From JAMDCX01 sp049977145 (GTDB lineage Bacteria > Planctomycetota > Phycisphaerae > WQYP01): a stretch of 64,000 bases of DNA. This document shows, piece after piece, positions 16,302 through 24,562 of the stretch. The stretch's first letter is position 1; each line of letters opens with the position of its first letter. The notes under the pieces are model-generated. The model saw only the letters and a program-made list of their open reading frames with translations. It did no database searches and was not told where the DNA came from. The stretch is from positions 1 through 64,000 of the forward strand of contig JBMFGW010000003.1 of assembly GCA_049977145.1 (NCBI GenBank). The letters run 5' to 3'. The position numbers were made by a program, and so were the translations under genes.

Positions 16302-16835
16302 ATGGTTAGTTTGGAAAATTTGCAACCCGTTGATCCCCCGCCGGGCGGTGAACCACCGGTTGTCCCCGTGCCCCCCATCGGACTTAGCAAGGTGTTGGGA
16401 CTGTTGGAAATCCTTGATGACCATGGCGGCAAAGAAGATATTTACAAACTCGCGCGCGAACTGCGCGACAGTTTCGGCGAATTGCTGCTGATTATCAAGG
16501 CTGCGGAAGTGTTGGGATTTGTCGATACCCCGAAGGGCGATCTGGTCATGGAGCCGCTAGGCAAGCGCATTATTGAATTGCCGGTGAATGAAAAAAAGAA
16601 ACTCATCGCCGGGCAAATTGCCACATTGCCGTTGTTTGTGCACTTCCGTGCGTTTCTCCGCGGGCAACCGGATCATGCGGTGGCGCGCAAGGACATTATC
16701 GAGGAACTAGGTCGGGTGCTGCCCACCGAACGCCCGAAGCCGCAATATGATGCGCTTTTAAACTGGGGACGGTATGCGGAAATTTTTTCCTATAATCGGG
16801 ATACGGATACGTTCCATCTGGTAGAACCGCATTGA
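16302..16835 (+). CDS. Free-standing AAA-associated (AAA_assoc_C) domain protein
   Basis: 177 residues. After a Pro-rich start (LQPVDPPPGGEPPVVPVPPI), residues 35-175 match the AAA-associated domain normally fused to the C-terminus of nitrate/sulfonate-type ABC ATPases: GLLEILDDHGGKEDIYKLAR, then a winged-helix-like region and QYDALLNWGRYAEIF-Y. This domain is thought to regulate the transporter. It lies 31 bases behind the ATPase gene, with AGAATATCAAT before the ATG. A split of an ancestral fusion, or the ancestral unfused state, are both possible. Confidence 0.8.
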   Translation: MVSLENLQPVDPPPGGEPPVVPVPPIGLSKVLGLLEILDDHGGKEDIYKLARELRDSFGELLLIIKAAEVLGFVDTPKGDLVMEPLGKRIIELPVNEKKKLIAGQIATLPLFVHFRAFLRGQPDHAVARKDIIEELGRVLPTERPKPQYDALLNWGRYAEIFSYNRDTDTFHLVEPH

Positions 16836-16841
16836 GATTTC

Positions 16842-17312
16842 ATGGCTGATACGCGTTTACCAATTTACCGGGAACCGCAAGCCGTACCGCCGTGGTATAG
16901 CTCCGGATTGCGCTTTAAGTGCACGCAGTGCGGCAATTGCTGCGGTGGTGGGCCGGGATATGTCTGGCTTACACTGGATGATATGTCGCGGATTGCGGAG
17001 TTTCTTAATTTACCGTTTAATGATTTCACACGGAAGTATGTGCGAAAAACGCAAGGGGCCTTCAGCCTTGTTGAACGCCCGGGTTATGACTGCATTTTTC
17101 TTAACCGTGCCGACGGCAAAGCCACATGCGGCATATATGCGGTGCGCCCCACGCAATGCCGAACGTGGCCATTCTGGGATATGAACCTGCAATCGCCCCA
17201 GGCGTGGACACACGCGGCCGCCCGTTGTCCGGGAATGTGCGATGGCGATGCGCCAACCTATTCGCTGGTACACATTGAAAAATGCCGCACGCATCCGGAA
17301 TCACCGGTGTAA
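16842..17312 (+). CDS. YkgJ-family Cys cluster protein
   Basis: 156 residues of the YkgJ/Fe-S or zinc chelating family (CxxCxxCC). The signature CTQCGNCCGGGPGYVWLT is near residue 28, with further cysteines in CGIYAVRPTQCRTWPFWD and CPGMCDG. It is predicted to bind a metal or Fe-S cluster. Molecular role is unknown. It starts 6 bases after the AAA-associated gene and closes the transporter operon, but such genes travel in many contexts. Confidence 0.85.
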   Translation: MADTRLPIYREPQAVPPWYSSGLRFKCTQCGNCCGGGPGYVWLTLDDMSRIAEFLNLPFNDFTRKYVRKTQGAFSLVERPGYDCIFLNRADGKATCGIYAVRPTQCRTWPFWDMNLQSPQAWTHAAARCPGMCDGDAPTYSLVHIEKCRTHPESPV

Positions 17313-17386
17313 CTTGCGACAGCTCTCCGTTACTTGGAAATATTGCCTGCACCACAACGAACATGGGGAAGGGTGGTGTATGGCTA

Positions 17387-18868
17387 CTACGTATACTGCC
17401 GGCGCTGGCGCGCGGGCGCGATTTTGCATATTTTTCGGTATTTGGCGACGGTGCGGCGGGCCAGCGTCAGGCCTTTGGTTTTGAGTTGTTTGACAATTTC
17501 GTCATCGTTAAGCGGATCTTGTTTGTCTTCCTGGGAGATCACTTCCAAAAGTTTGGCTTTGATGGCGTCAAAACTGACGGTTTCTCCGGAAGAATTTTCC
17601 ATGCCGCCGCTGAAAAATGCCCGCAGCGGAAAAATACCGCGCGGCGTTTGCACGTATTTGTCAGCCACCGTCCGGCTGACCGTGGCCACATGCACGCCGA
17701 GCTGGTCGGCTACGCCGGTCATCGGGAGTGGCTTTATAAATTCCGGTCCCATTTCAATGAACTCTTTTTGGGCATCAACCACCACACGCAACACGCGCAG
17801 CAAAGTATTGCGGCGTTGTTCAATAGCTTCAATAAGCCAGCGCGCGTTGCGGATATTGTTGGAAATAAAGTGGCGTGTGCCGGTATCAACGGTGCGGGCA
17901 CGCGCCATACGACTGTACATGGAATTAATGTACAAACGCGGCAGGCGATCATCAGTCAGGCGAATGCGGTATTCGCCGGTCTGTTCATCAGGTTCAATAA
18001 TCGCATCCGGTGTAATCATGGGAACTTGTCGGTCCGCCAGCAGCCGGCCGGGGCGCGGGTGCAAATGGCGGGCCATAAATGATTTGGCTTCGTTGATCTG
18101 ATCCAGAGTCAATCCACTTTTCGCCGCAATTTGCGGCAGACGGTTAAGTTGCAAATCCTGCAGATAATGGGTAATTAACGTCCGTGCGGTGGAAAGGTCC
18201 AGGTGCTGATCACGGCTGCTGGCATCTATTTGCAGCAGCAGCGATTCCTTCAGGTCGCGGGCGCACACCCCCGCTGGTTCCAGCCGTTGTTGGATAATAG
18301 GCAACGCTCTTTCCAAATCTTCCCGTCGTACGCCTTGGGGAAGTTCCCGGCAGATCGTATCAAGGCTGTCCCGCAGATAACCATCCACATCAACCCAATC
18401 AATTAATACGCTACCGCCACGCTGAATGGCCGGGGCAATATCATCAATGAGGCTCCACTGCTGGTGTAGTTGTTCCTGAAGGGAAGCTGCGGGTGCGGCG
18501 GTATTGGCCATGGCCTCCATTTTGGGGTCGCGTTCTCCGGCTTTGGCAGAGGAGCTGCGTGTGCCGGGTATGTAATCATCGAAACTATTGGCATTTGGTT
18601 CTATTTCCGGTGCTGTGTTTGCCGCCGCGCTTTGAGATAGAGCCGGGGTGGCCGCCTCGGGTGGCATCCCGGCAACGGGGGTTAAATCCGGACCTTGCGC
18701 GATCGAGGCTTCTTCTCTTTCGAGTACCGGGTTGGCGGCTAGTTCATCGTCAATGCGTTCCTCCAGCGCCATGGTGCCCAATTGGAGGATTTCCATGGAC
18801 TGAATCATTTGCGGAGCCAACTTCATTCGCTGTTCCAAACGCATATGTTGAGAAGAATCTAACCGCAT
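17387..18868 (-). CDS. rpoN: RNA polymerase sigma-54 factor
   Basis: 493 residues from the ATG at 18868. Region I is the Gln/Leu-rich activator-interacting segment (MKLAPQMIQSMEILQLGTMA). An acidic, low-complexity region II follows (residues 50-125), then the core-binding domain, the HTH (MTGVADQLGVHVATVSRTVA) and the RpoN box LARRTVAKYRK that reads the -24 element. Sigma-54 needs AAA+ activators to start transcription. The open frame extends 69 codons upstream, overlapping the divergent gene at 19037, but region I begins at 18868, so that is the start. Confidence 0.95.
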   Translation of the reverse strand: MRLDSSQHMRLEQRMKLAPQMIQSMEILQLGTMALEERIDDELAANPVLEREEASIAQGPDLTPVAGMPPEAATPALSQSAAANTAPEIEPNANSFDDYIPGTRSSSAKAGERDPKMEAMANTAAPAASLQEQLHQQWSLIDDIAPAIQRGGSVLIDWVDVDGYLRDSLDTICRELPQGVRREDLERALPIIQQRLEPAGVCARDLKESLLLQIDASSRDQHLDLSTARTLITHYLQDLQLNRLPQIAAKSGLTLDQINEAKSFMARHLHPRPGRLLADRQVPMITPDAIIEPDEQTGEYRIRLTDDRLPRLYINSMYSRMARARTVDTGTRHFISNNIRNARWLIEAIEQRRNTLLRVLRVVVDAQKEFIEMGPEFIKPLPMTGVADQLGVHVATVSRTVADKYVQTPRGIFPLRAFFSGGMENSSGETVSFDAIKAKLLEVISQEDKQDPLNDDEIVKQLKTKGLTLARRTVAKYRKICKIAPARQRRQYT

Positions 18869-19036
18869 GTATCCAACCCGTTTTTCCGACGGAACTTCTC
18901 CGCCACTTCGTACAACCCGTATATTATAATGGATACTTGGCCGCAATAGTGAAATGGCGTGGGGCGTTTCGCGGCGCTGGCTGGAGCCGCCTTGGTGGCG
19001 TATAGTTTCCGGGGAGACGGTCTGTTGGATGGTTGA

Positions 19037-20977
19037 ATGGCACAGGCAAATACGAAGAAAAAAGCGATCAAACACTGGTGGAGTTGGGAAGACGCATTAT
19101 TGATTGTACTGCTGGCGGGGGCGTTATACCTTCCGGGTTTGGCACGCATCCCGTTGTTTGACCGTGATGAACCACGGTTTGCGGAAGCCGCGCGGGAAAT
19201 GCTCGCCAGCGGAAATTTTATTGTGCCACGTTTTGATGGCGTGTTGCGTCCCGATAAGCCGCCGGTGATTTATTGGCTCATGGATATCAGTTATAAAATC
19301 TTCGGCGTCAGCGGCATGGCGGCACGGCTGCCCAGTGTGCTATTCGGCACGCTGACGCTGTTGGTGGTCTATTGGATGGCGGGGCGGCGCTTTGGTCGAG
19401 CCACCGGACTGCTAGCCGCACTAATGTTATCGGTGGCGGCGCTGTATTTTGCCGAAACTCGTCTGGCTACGGCGGATTCGGTGATGATTTTTTTCACCAC
19501 GGTTTGCATGGCCTGCGTGTGGGAGGCCTGGGATTCGCAAGGGGCGGATGACGGCGTGCCCAGGCTCCGGCCGCGTGTGGATCAGCTTCGGGACTTGAAC
19601 GATGGCGAATTACTCAATGAATTGTATGTCCGTACGCAGGGACAAGTATCGTTATGGGTGGTGCTGATTTTCTGGGCATCCATGGCGGCGGGGATTATGA
19701 CCAAGGGCGTGACGCCCATTTTTGTATTTGCCACCATGCTGGTGCTTTCCATGACTACAGGCTCGGCCAGCGCGGTGTGGCGCGACTGGTGGAAAAGCCC
19801 CGGTTGGCAGCGAATTATCCATTTTCCGGAACTAGTTTATGGGATGATTCGAAAAGGTAACTGGGGTTGGTGGCGGCGTTTGCGCCCGTTGCTTGGCTTG
19901 GTTCTGTTGGTTCTGTTGGTGTTGCCATGGTTCCTCGCGGCCTGGCATGCCACCAACGGCAAACTGATAGAAGCCATGATCGATCAAAATGTGATCAAAC
20001 GTACTTCCCGCGGGTTGCAAGGTCACGGGGAACCCCCGGGATTTTATCTGCTGGTGATCTGGGGCATATTTTGGCCATGGAGTGTCTTGCTGGTGCCCGC
20101 GGCGTACCATGCCATTCGGCGCGTGCGCGGCAAACTGGTGCTGTCCATTGACCCCTCGCCCTATCAATTTCTTCTGGCGTGGATCATTCCATCCTGGCTG
20201 ATTTTTGAGTGCATCGTCACCAAGATGGTGGAGTATGTCCTGCCACTGTTTATTCCCTTGGCGATTCTTTGTGCCGATACGCTGGTGCAGAGTTGGCATC
20301 GGATGACCGATGTGCTGGCCCCCAAGTGGTTTGCCGCGGCACGCTGGGTGTGGATGGCGATATGGCTGGGTATGGGGTTGGGGGCGGTGGGGGGAGGCTG
20401 GATGTTGTTTGTGCCGCATCATCCCTATCAGTTCTATCATCTTATTCCCTTGGCCGCGGCGTTGATGGCCACGGGCGCGGCGGGGGCCATCGCGTGGAAC
20501 CGTCCGGCTTGGCCCTATGTGACCGTATTGTGTTTCGGTCTTACTTTGATGATTGCGGATCTCTCGACATTGCCGAGTATAAAGGCCTTACAGTTAAGTC
20601 GGGAGGCGGGGCAGCAAATGCGGCGGTTACGGGCGGAAGGGTTCCAACTCGGAGCGGTGGGTTACATAGAACCGAGTCTGGTATTCTATGCACGCGGGCA
20701 TGTGCGGTTATTTTCCAGTCCGCAGGCGGTATTGCAACAAGTGCGGTTCCATAGCAGCGCCACTGCCAGGCAAGCCATTCATCGGCGTTATTGCATTGTG
20801 GCGGATCGCCGGGCCATGCACTACTTTGCCGCGCATCATGTGCATTACTATGTTTGGGATTGGTTTGCTGGATTGAAGCTGGCCAAAGGACGCCCTGTTC
20901 GCATTACGCTGCTGACTAATGTCGATCCCTGGCCGAAAACCCGTGCCGCGTCGAAACTACCACGCAAGCGGAATTGA
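19037..20977 (+). CDS. ArnT/PMT-like membrane glycosyltransferase
   Basis: 646 residues of the GT-C fold, PMT/ArnT family. The first loop has the catalytic acidic signature LFDRDEPRFAEAAREM, followed by FDGVLRPDKPPVIYW, then about twelve membrane helices. Members move a sugar from a polyprenyl-phosphate carrier to lipid A or protein on the outer face of the cytoplasmic membrane. The insert around residues 165-205, rich in charge (LRPRVDQLRDLNDGELLNEL), is not in ArnT proper. It diverges from rpoN, with ~170 bases between starts for both promoters. Confidence 0.85.
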   Translation: MAQANTKKKAIKHWWSWEDALLIVLLAGALYLPGLARIPLFDRDEPRFAEAAREMLASGNFIVPRFDGVLRPDKPPVIYWLMDISYKIFGVSGMAARLPSVLFGTLTLLVVYWMAGRRFGRATGLLAALMLSVAALYFAETRLATADSVMIFFTTVCMACVWEAWDSQGADDGVPRLRPRVDQLRDLNDGELLNELYVRTQGQVSLWVVLIFWASMAAGIMTKGVTPIFVFATMLVLSMTTGSASAVWRDWWKSPGWQRIIHFPELVYGMIRKGNWGWWRRLRPLLGLVLLVLLVLPWFLAAWHATNGKLIEAMIDQNVIKRTSRGLQGHGEPPGFYLLVIWGIFWPWSVLLVPAAYHAIRRVRGKLVLSIDPSPYQFLLAWIIPSWLIFECIVTKMVEYVLPLFIPLAILCADTLVQSWHRMTDVLAPKWFAAARWVWMAIWLGMGLGAVGGGWMLFVPHHPYQFYHLIPLAAALMATGAAGAIAWNRPAWPYVTVLCFGLTLMIADLSTLPSIKALQLSREAGQQMRRLRAEGFQLGAVGYIEPSLVFYARGHVRLFSSPQAVLQQVRFHSSATARQAIHRRYCIVADRRAMHYFAAHHVHYYVWDWFAGLKLAKGRPVRITLLTNVDPWPKTRAASKLPRKRN

Positions 20978-21053
20978 TTTTCGTCCATGACTTTTGTGGC
21001 GGAAATTCGGCAATCCGCTAAACTATGCCCCTGTTAATTATGGAGCCTACGAC

Positions 21054-22295
21054 ATGACCCTGCCAGCCGGTGCAAATAGTCCCACGGAACCGTCAACCTT
21101 GCTGCAGGGGGTCGACCATGTTTATTCCGCCAGAGAGTTGCAGGACCGCCTGTACAAGGCGGCGGCGGACGGTCGGCAATTGCGTATCAAACTGGGTATG
21201 GACCCCACCGCGCCGGACCTGCATCTGGGGCATGCGGTAGTGTTGCGGAAGCTGCGGCAGTTTCAGGACCTCGGCCACCGGGCGGTGCTGATTATTGGTG
21301 ATTTTACCGCCATGATCGGTGATCCCACGGGCAAGCAAAAAACGCGACCGGTACTTTCCGCGCAACAGGTGGATATGAACGCCGCAACCTATTTTTCCCA
21401 GGCGGGAAAAATTTTGGATACCAGCTCCGACAAACTTGAAATTCGCCGCAACAGTGAATGGCTGGCGGCGATGAATTTTGCCGATGCCCTGCGCCTGGCG
21501 CGGCAGATGACCGTGGCGCGGATGCTGGAACGCGATACGTTCAGCGCCCGCCATAAAGCCGGTGACGCCATTTATATCCATGAGTTCATGTATCCACTCA
21601 TGCAGGGTTGGGATTCAGTGATGATCCGGGCGGATGTGGAACTCGGTGGCACGGATCAGACCTTTAACAATCTGGTAGGACGGGATTTGCAGATCGGGCA
21701 GGGCCAGGATCCGCAGATTGTGATGATTATGCCGATTCTCTGCGGTACCGATGGCGTGCGGAAAATGAGCAAATCTCTGGGAAATTACGTGGGCGTAGCG
21801 GAATCCGCGCCGGAGCAATTCGGAAAAGTCATGAGTATTCCTGATGCTCTCATGAAGCAGTGGTTTGAGCTTTGCACGGTGCTGCCGGCGGGAGAAATCG
21901 CAACGCTGGTGGATGGCCGTCAAACTCATCCCCGCCAAGCTAAAGAGAAATTGGCACGCTGTATTGTGGAGCAATTCCACGGCGCCGCTGCGGCCCAGGC
22001 CGCCGCCGAGGATTTTCGCGGGCGTTTTTCCGAAGGACTCTTGCCGCAGGAAATTGTAACGCGGGAAATTGATCCCGCCCTGCTGCAAGACGGGCAAATC
22101 GGACTGCTGACACTCATCAAAACGGTGGACTTCGCTCCCTCCACCAGCGAGGCCAGACGCTTGGTGGAAAGCGGCGCGGTAAGTTTTGCTGGGCAAAAAA
22201 TAAGCGATCCCAGAATACGGGTATCGTTGCACCAAACACCGATTCTGCAAATCGGCAAACGCCGGGTGTGCCGGGTGGCCGTAAAGACAACGTAA
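21054..22295 (+). CDS. tyrS: Tyrosyl-tRNA synthetase
   Basis: 413 residues from the ATG at 21054 (GGAG about nine bases upstream; the frame is open for 20 more codons). Class I synthetase: HIGH-type motif in PDLHLGHAVVLRKL, KMSKS in VRKMSKSLGNYVG, and an S4 RNA-binding domain in the last 70 residues (STSEARRLVESGAVSFAG). It charges tRNA-Tyr. The subtype, with KMSKS in full and the Q-Q wording LMQGWDSVMIRADVELGGTD, is the TyrZ-like (longer) group. Confidence 0.95.
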   Translation: MTLPAGANSPTEPSTLLQGVDHVYSARELQDRLYKAAADGRQLRIKLGMDPTAPDLHLGHAVVLRKLRQFQDLGHRAVLIIGDFTAMIGDPTGKQKTRPVLSAQQVDMNAATYFSQAGKILDTSSDKLEIRRNSEWLAAMNFADALRLARQMTVARMLERDTFSARHKAGDAIYIHEFMYPLMQGWDSVMIRADVELGGTDQTFNNLVGRDLQIGQGQDPQIVMIMPILCGTDGVRKMSKSLGNYVGVAESAPEQFGKVMSIPDALMKQWFELCTVLPAGEIATLVDGRQTHPRQAKEKLARCIVEQFHGAAAAQAAAEDFRGRFSEGLLPQEIVTREIDPALLQDGQIGLLTLIKTVDFAPSTSEARRLVESGAVSFAGQKISDPRIRVSLHQTPILQIGKRRVCRVAVKTT

Positions 22296-22392
22296 GAGTG
22301 ACGGCCAGATGCATCAATAACTTCTGGTTCTCTGGCGGCAGCCGCGTCCTGCCGCTGCTCGTATGAGCTTCTTGCTTCCGCCGCGTTGGTTC

Positions 22393-22409
22393 GCCGCGGC
22401 CCGCCGACG
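22393..22409 (+). repeat. 17-base GC-rich intergenic repeat, copy 1
   Basis: GCCGCGGCCCGCCGACG, identical to 31501-31517. Here it follows a hairpin-forming sequence (CCGCG-N9-CGCGG, 22381-22400) in the gap between the convergent tyrS and GGDEF genes, and might take part in a terminator, although no T-run follows. Confidence 0.5.
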
Positions 22410-22469
22410 CCGAAACTATACTTGCACTATCGCTAAGCGCTCGCAGTGTGACGCGCGCCGCCGTACCGA

Positions 22470-23747
22470 TCAATTACTGCCGCCGGGCGCGGATTTGTTA
22501 TCATCGCTTTCATCGGTGACGCCCATCGGGCCGGCGAGAACAATGGCGTTTTTACCGAGGGATTTGGCGCGCATCAACTCGCCATCCGCGACCGCCAGGA
22601 GATCCGTAAGGTTCTGAGCGTCCCAAGGAAACGTCGCCAATCCCCCGCTGATGCTTAAGCGACCGGAGATGGGGCCGCCTTCCGCGTTCCATGGATGTTC
22701 CGCCACAGCCTTCCGGAAACGTTGCGCAATATTCAGCACGGTGCGCGGATGCTGGGAATCCGGTTGCCGCGGACCGCCTTCATCCCAGAAAACCACGGCG
22801 AATTCATCGCCTCCCACACGGGCTACCAGATCCCGGTTACGGGTGCAATGCCGCAACAGTCGGATAACCTCGCGGATAATGGCATCACCGGCGGCATGTC
22901 CGAACTGATCGTTATATTGTTTGAAATCATCAATATCAAAAAGCAGAATGGTCACACAGAAGCGATCCCGGCGGGCATGGTCCAGCAGATGCGGAACGTT
23001 TTCCATGAAATAACGGCGGTTATACGCACCGGATAATTCATCCGTATCCGCCAGGCGGCGCAAATTCTTGAAATTCCGATTCAATACCAGCATGGCGGTA
23101 AGCCAGGCCGCCGCCTGTTGCAGTTGCGCGGTCACGCGGGCGCTTTTGGCGGAGCCGGCGAGTGCCAGCGTACCAAAGTTAATGCCCCGGTGTTGCAACG
23201 GAATGGCGGTTTTTTCCGCGGCGATTGGGAAAAGTTGTTTTTGTTCCGGGCCGGGCGACTCAATTTGCAGATGTCCGGGCCAGCGGAAATTGCTTTGCAG
23301 AATTTCCAGAGCGACAGTCTGAATATCGCGCTGTCCTCTTTGCATTTCCTCGGTCAGCGTAATCTGGGCCTGCATGGGAATTTTAAGCGTGGCCGAGGAG
23401 CCTGCCGCGGTCCCGTTGGCTGGCTCTTCGTTTCCTGGTATATCCGCCGCCGACGCGGACTCAATGCGATCCGCCACAGTCGGTTTTTCCGCTGACGTTT
23501 GTGCCGCTGATTGCTTATTATCACGCTGCGACGACTTGGGCGAACGCGCGGCGCCCGCATGAGGTACCGCCTTAAAAATCTCAAACGCGGGGCGCACACC
23601 GGCGTCTCCGCCCGCCAATGGATCATTAGGATTAAAACCAGACACAACACACCTCTCTCTCGCAGGCCGTTGGACAAGATGCGCCTTGACGAGATTGATC
23701 GGTTCAACCTCAGACGCCTCCTTGCGTAATTCGCCGGAAACACTCAT
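22470..23747 (-). CDS. Diguanylate cyclase (GGDEF domain)
   Basis: Up to 425 residues. Residues 255-415 form a GGDEF domain with the active signature RVGGDEFAVVF, substrate-binding wording DIDDFKQYNDQFGHAAGD and an inhibitory RxxD site (RNRD) five residues before GGDEF. It should make cyclic di-GMP and be feedback-inhibited. The part before it (about 130-250) may be a GAF-like sensor; the first ~125 residues are low complexity. A GTG at 23645, directly after GAGAGAGAGG, is an attractive alternative start giving 391 residues. No membrane helix is evident, so it is probably cytoplasmic. Confidence 0.88.
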   Translation of the reverse strand: MSVSGELRKEASEVEPINLVKAHLVQRPARERCVVSGFNPNDPLAGGDAGVRPAFEIFKAVPHAGAARSPKSSQRDNKQSAAQTSAEKPTVADRIESASAADIPGNEEPANGTAAGSSATLKIPMQAQITLTEEMQRGQRDIQTVALEILQSNFRWPGHLQIESPGPEQKQLFPIAAEKTAIPLQHRGINFGTLALAGSAKSARVTAQLQQAAAWLTAMLVLNRNFKNLRRLADTDELSGAYNRRYFMENVPHLLDHARRDRFCVTILLFDIDDFKQYNDQFGHAAGDAIIREVIRLLRHCTRNRDLVARVGGDEFAVVFWDEGGPRQPDSQHPRTVLNIAQRFRKAVAEHPWNAEGGPISGRLSISGGLATFPWDAQNLTDLLAVADGELMRAKSLGKNAIVLAGPMGVTDESDDNKSAPGGSN

Positions 23748-24206
23748 ATCCGCAGCCTGACGAAATTCTCACAACACGGCTTAAACTAACAGGTCCAATC
23801 CGCGCGGCTAATTAGAAGACTTTTTCACGCCTGCTTCCTGCCCAATATCACCAGTGAAAAAATCCTCTTTCCGGCTATCCTCCGATACCACCAGCCAAGC
23901 TCTGGTCAACTTCCCTTAACACACTTGGCCTATGGACTCGGTAGCAAAGTCCTGCTGTTAACCTTCTATGACTACCTTATACTAGAACGGTCCAAAATGC
24001 AAAACAGGTTACGGTTTTTTGTGTTTTTTACATTATCAGACGGCAGTTCCCGGAAAGGCTATAGGAACATGGCAATCGCCAGTAGATTTCCATCAACAAT
24101 TCGCACTGATGAAATTTGTGTGTATGAAAATGATGTGGTAAGGAATGGTATCCGGAATAACTTCCACAATGTCGAATAGGCCGGGATCCCGATGCGTGGA
24201 AAACGC
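23748..24206. other. Intergenic region left of TIR element A
   Basis: No supported gene. An 84-codon plus-strand frame (23925-24179) has no recognisable product and no good ribosome binding site. The left part must contain the promoter of the GGDEF gene. The region borders the repeat element at 24207. Confidence 0.35.
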
Positions 24207-24510
24207 TAACCGTTCACGGGCCTGAAGGAAGAAGCGAAGGTGTAGGCTGTCCCGCGAGGTGGTTGTTGACGGCCTGATATAGGAATTCAAACACGCTGCG
24301 TTGTTGGTAAACTTGTTCGGAACGTGCGTCCATGTCACTTCGACCAATCCTTTAATGTGTTTCTATTGTTGGACAGTTTGCGTGGCACACTTAAATATTA
24401 CACCAAACTATATCATGGAAACACATTTGTTTTTTCTGGAAGGGGGTATAATCCGCTTTCATGGTCAGACTCGTTGTGCTTTTGACAAGCCGAAAGGCCG
24501 CGAACGGTTA
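24207..24510 (+). repeat. TIR-bounded ~0.3-kb repeat element, copy A
   Basis: 304 bases beginning TAACCGTTCACGGGCCT and ending with its near-perfect inverse (AGGCCGCGAACGGTTA). It is related to copy B (35259-35572): shared blocks include GAATTCAAACACGCTGC, the CCATG-N-T-TTGACC-like segment and CAGACTCGT near the right end. It codes for nothing obvious. A TATAAT at 24447-24452 points toward the gene starting at 24563. The form is MITE-like: short, TIR-bounded, non-coding. Confidence 0.75.
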
Positions 24511-24562
24511 CGGTAGAGCTGACTTGGTACTCCGAAAAAGCCTGTATATTTTAGGAGACTTT

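Noticed and set aside
17282..18101. Two long plus-strand frames opposite rpoN
   Set aside because: They cover the conserved sigma-54 HTH and RpoN box on the other strand and have no family features.
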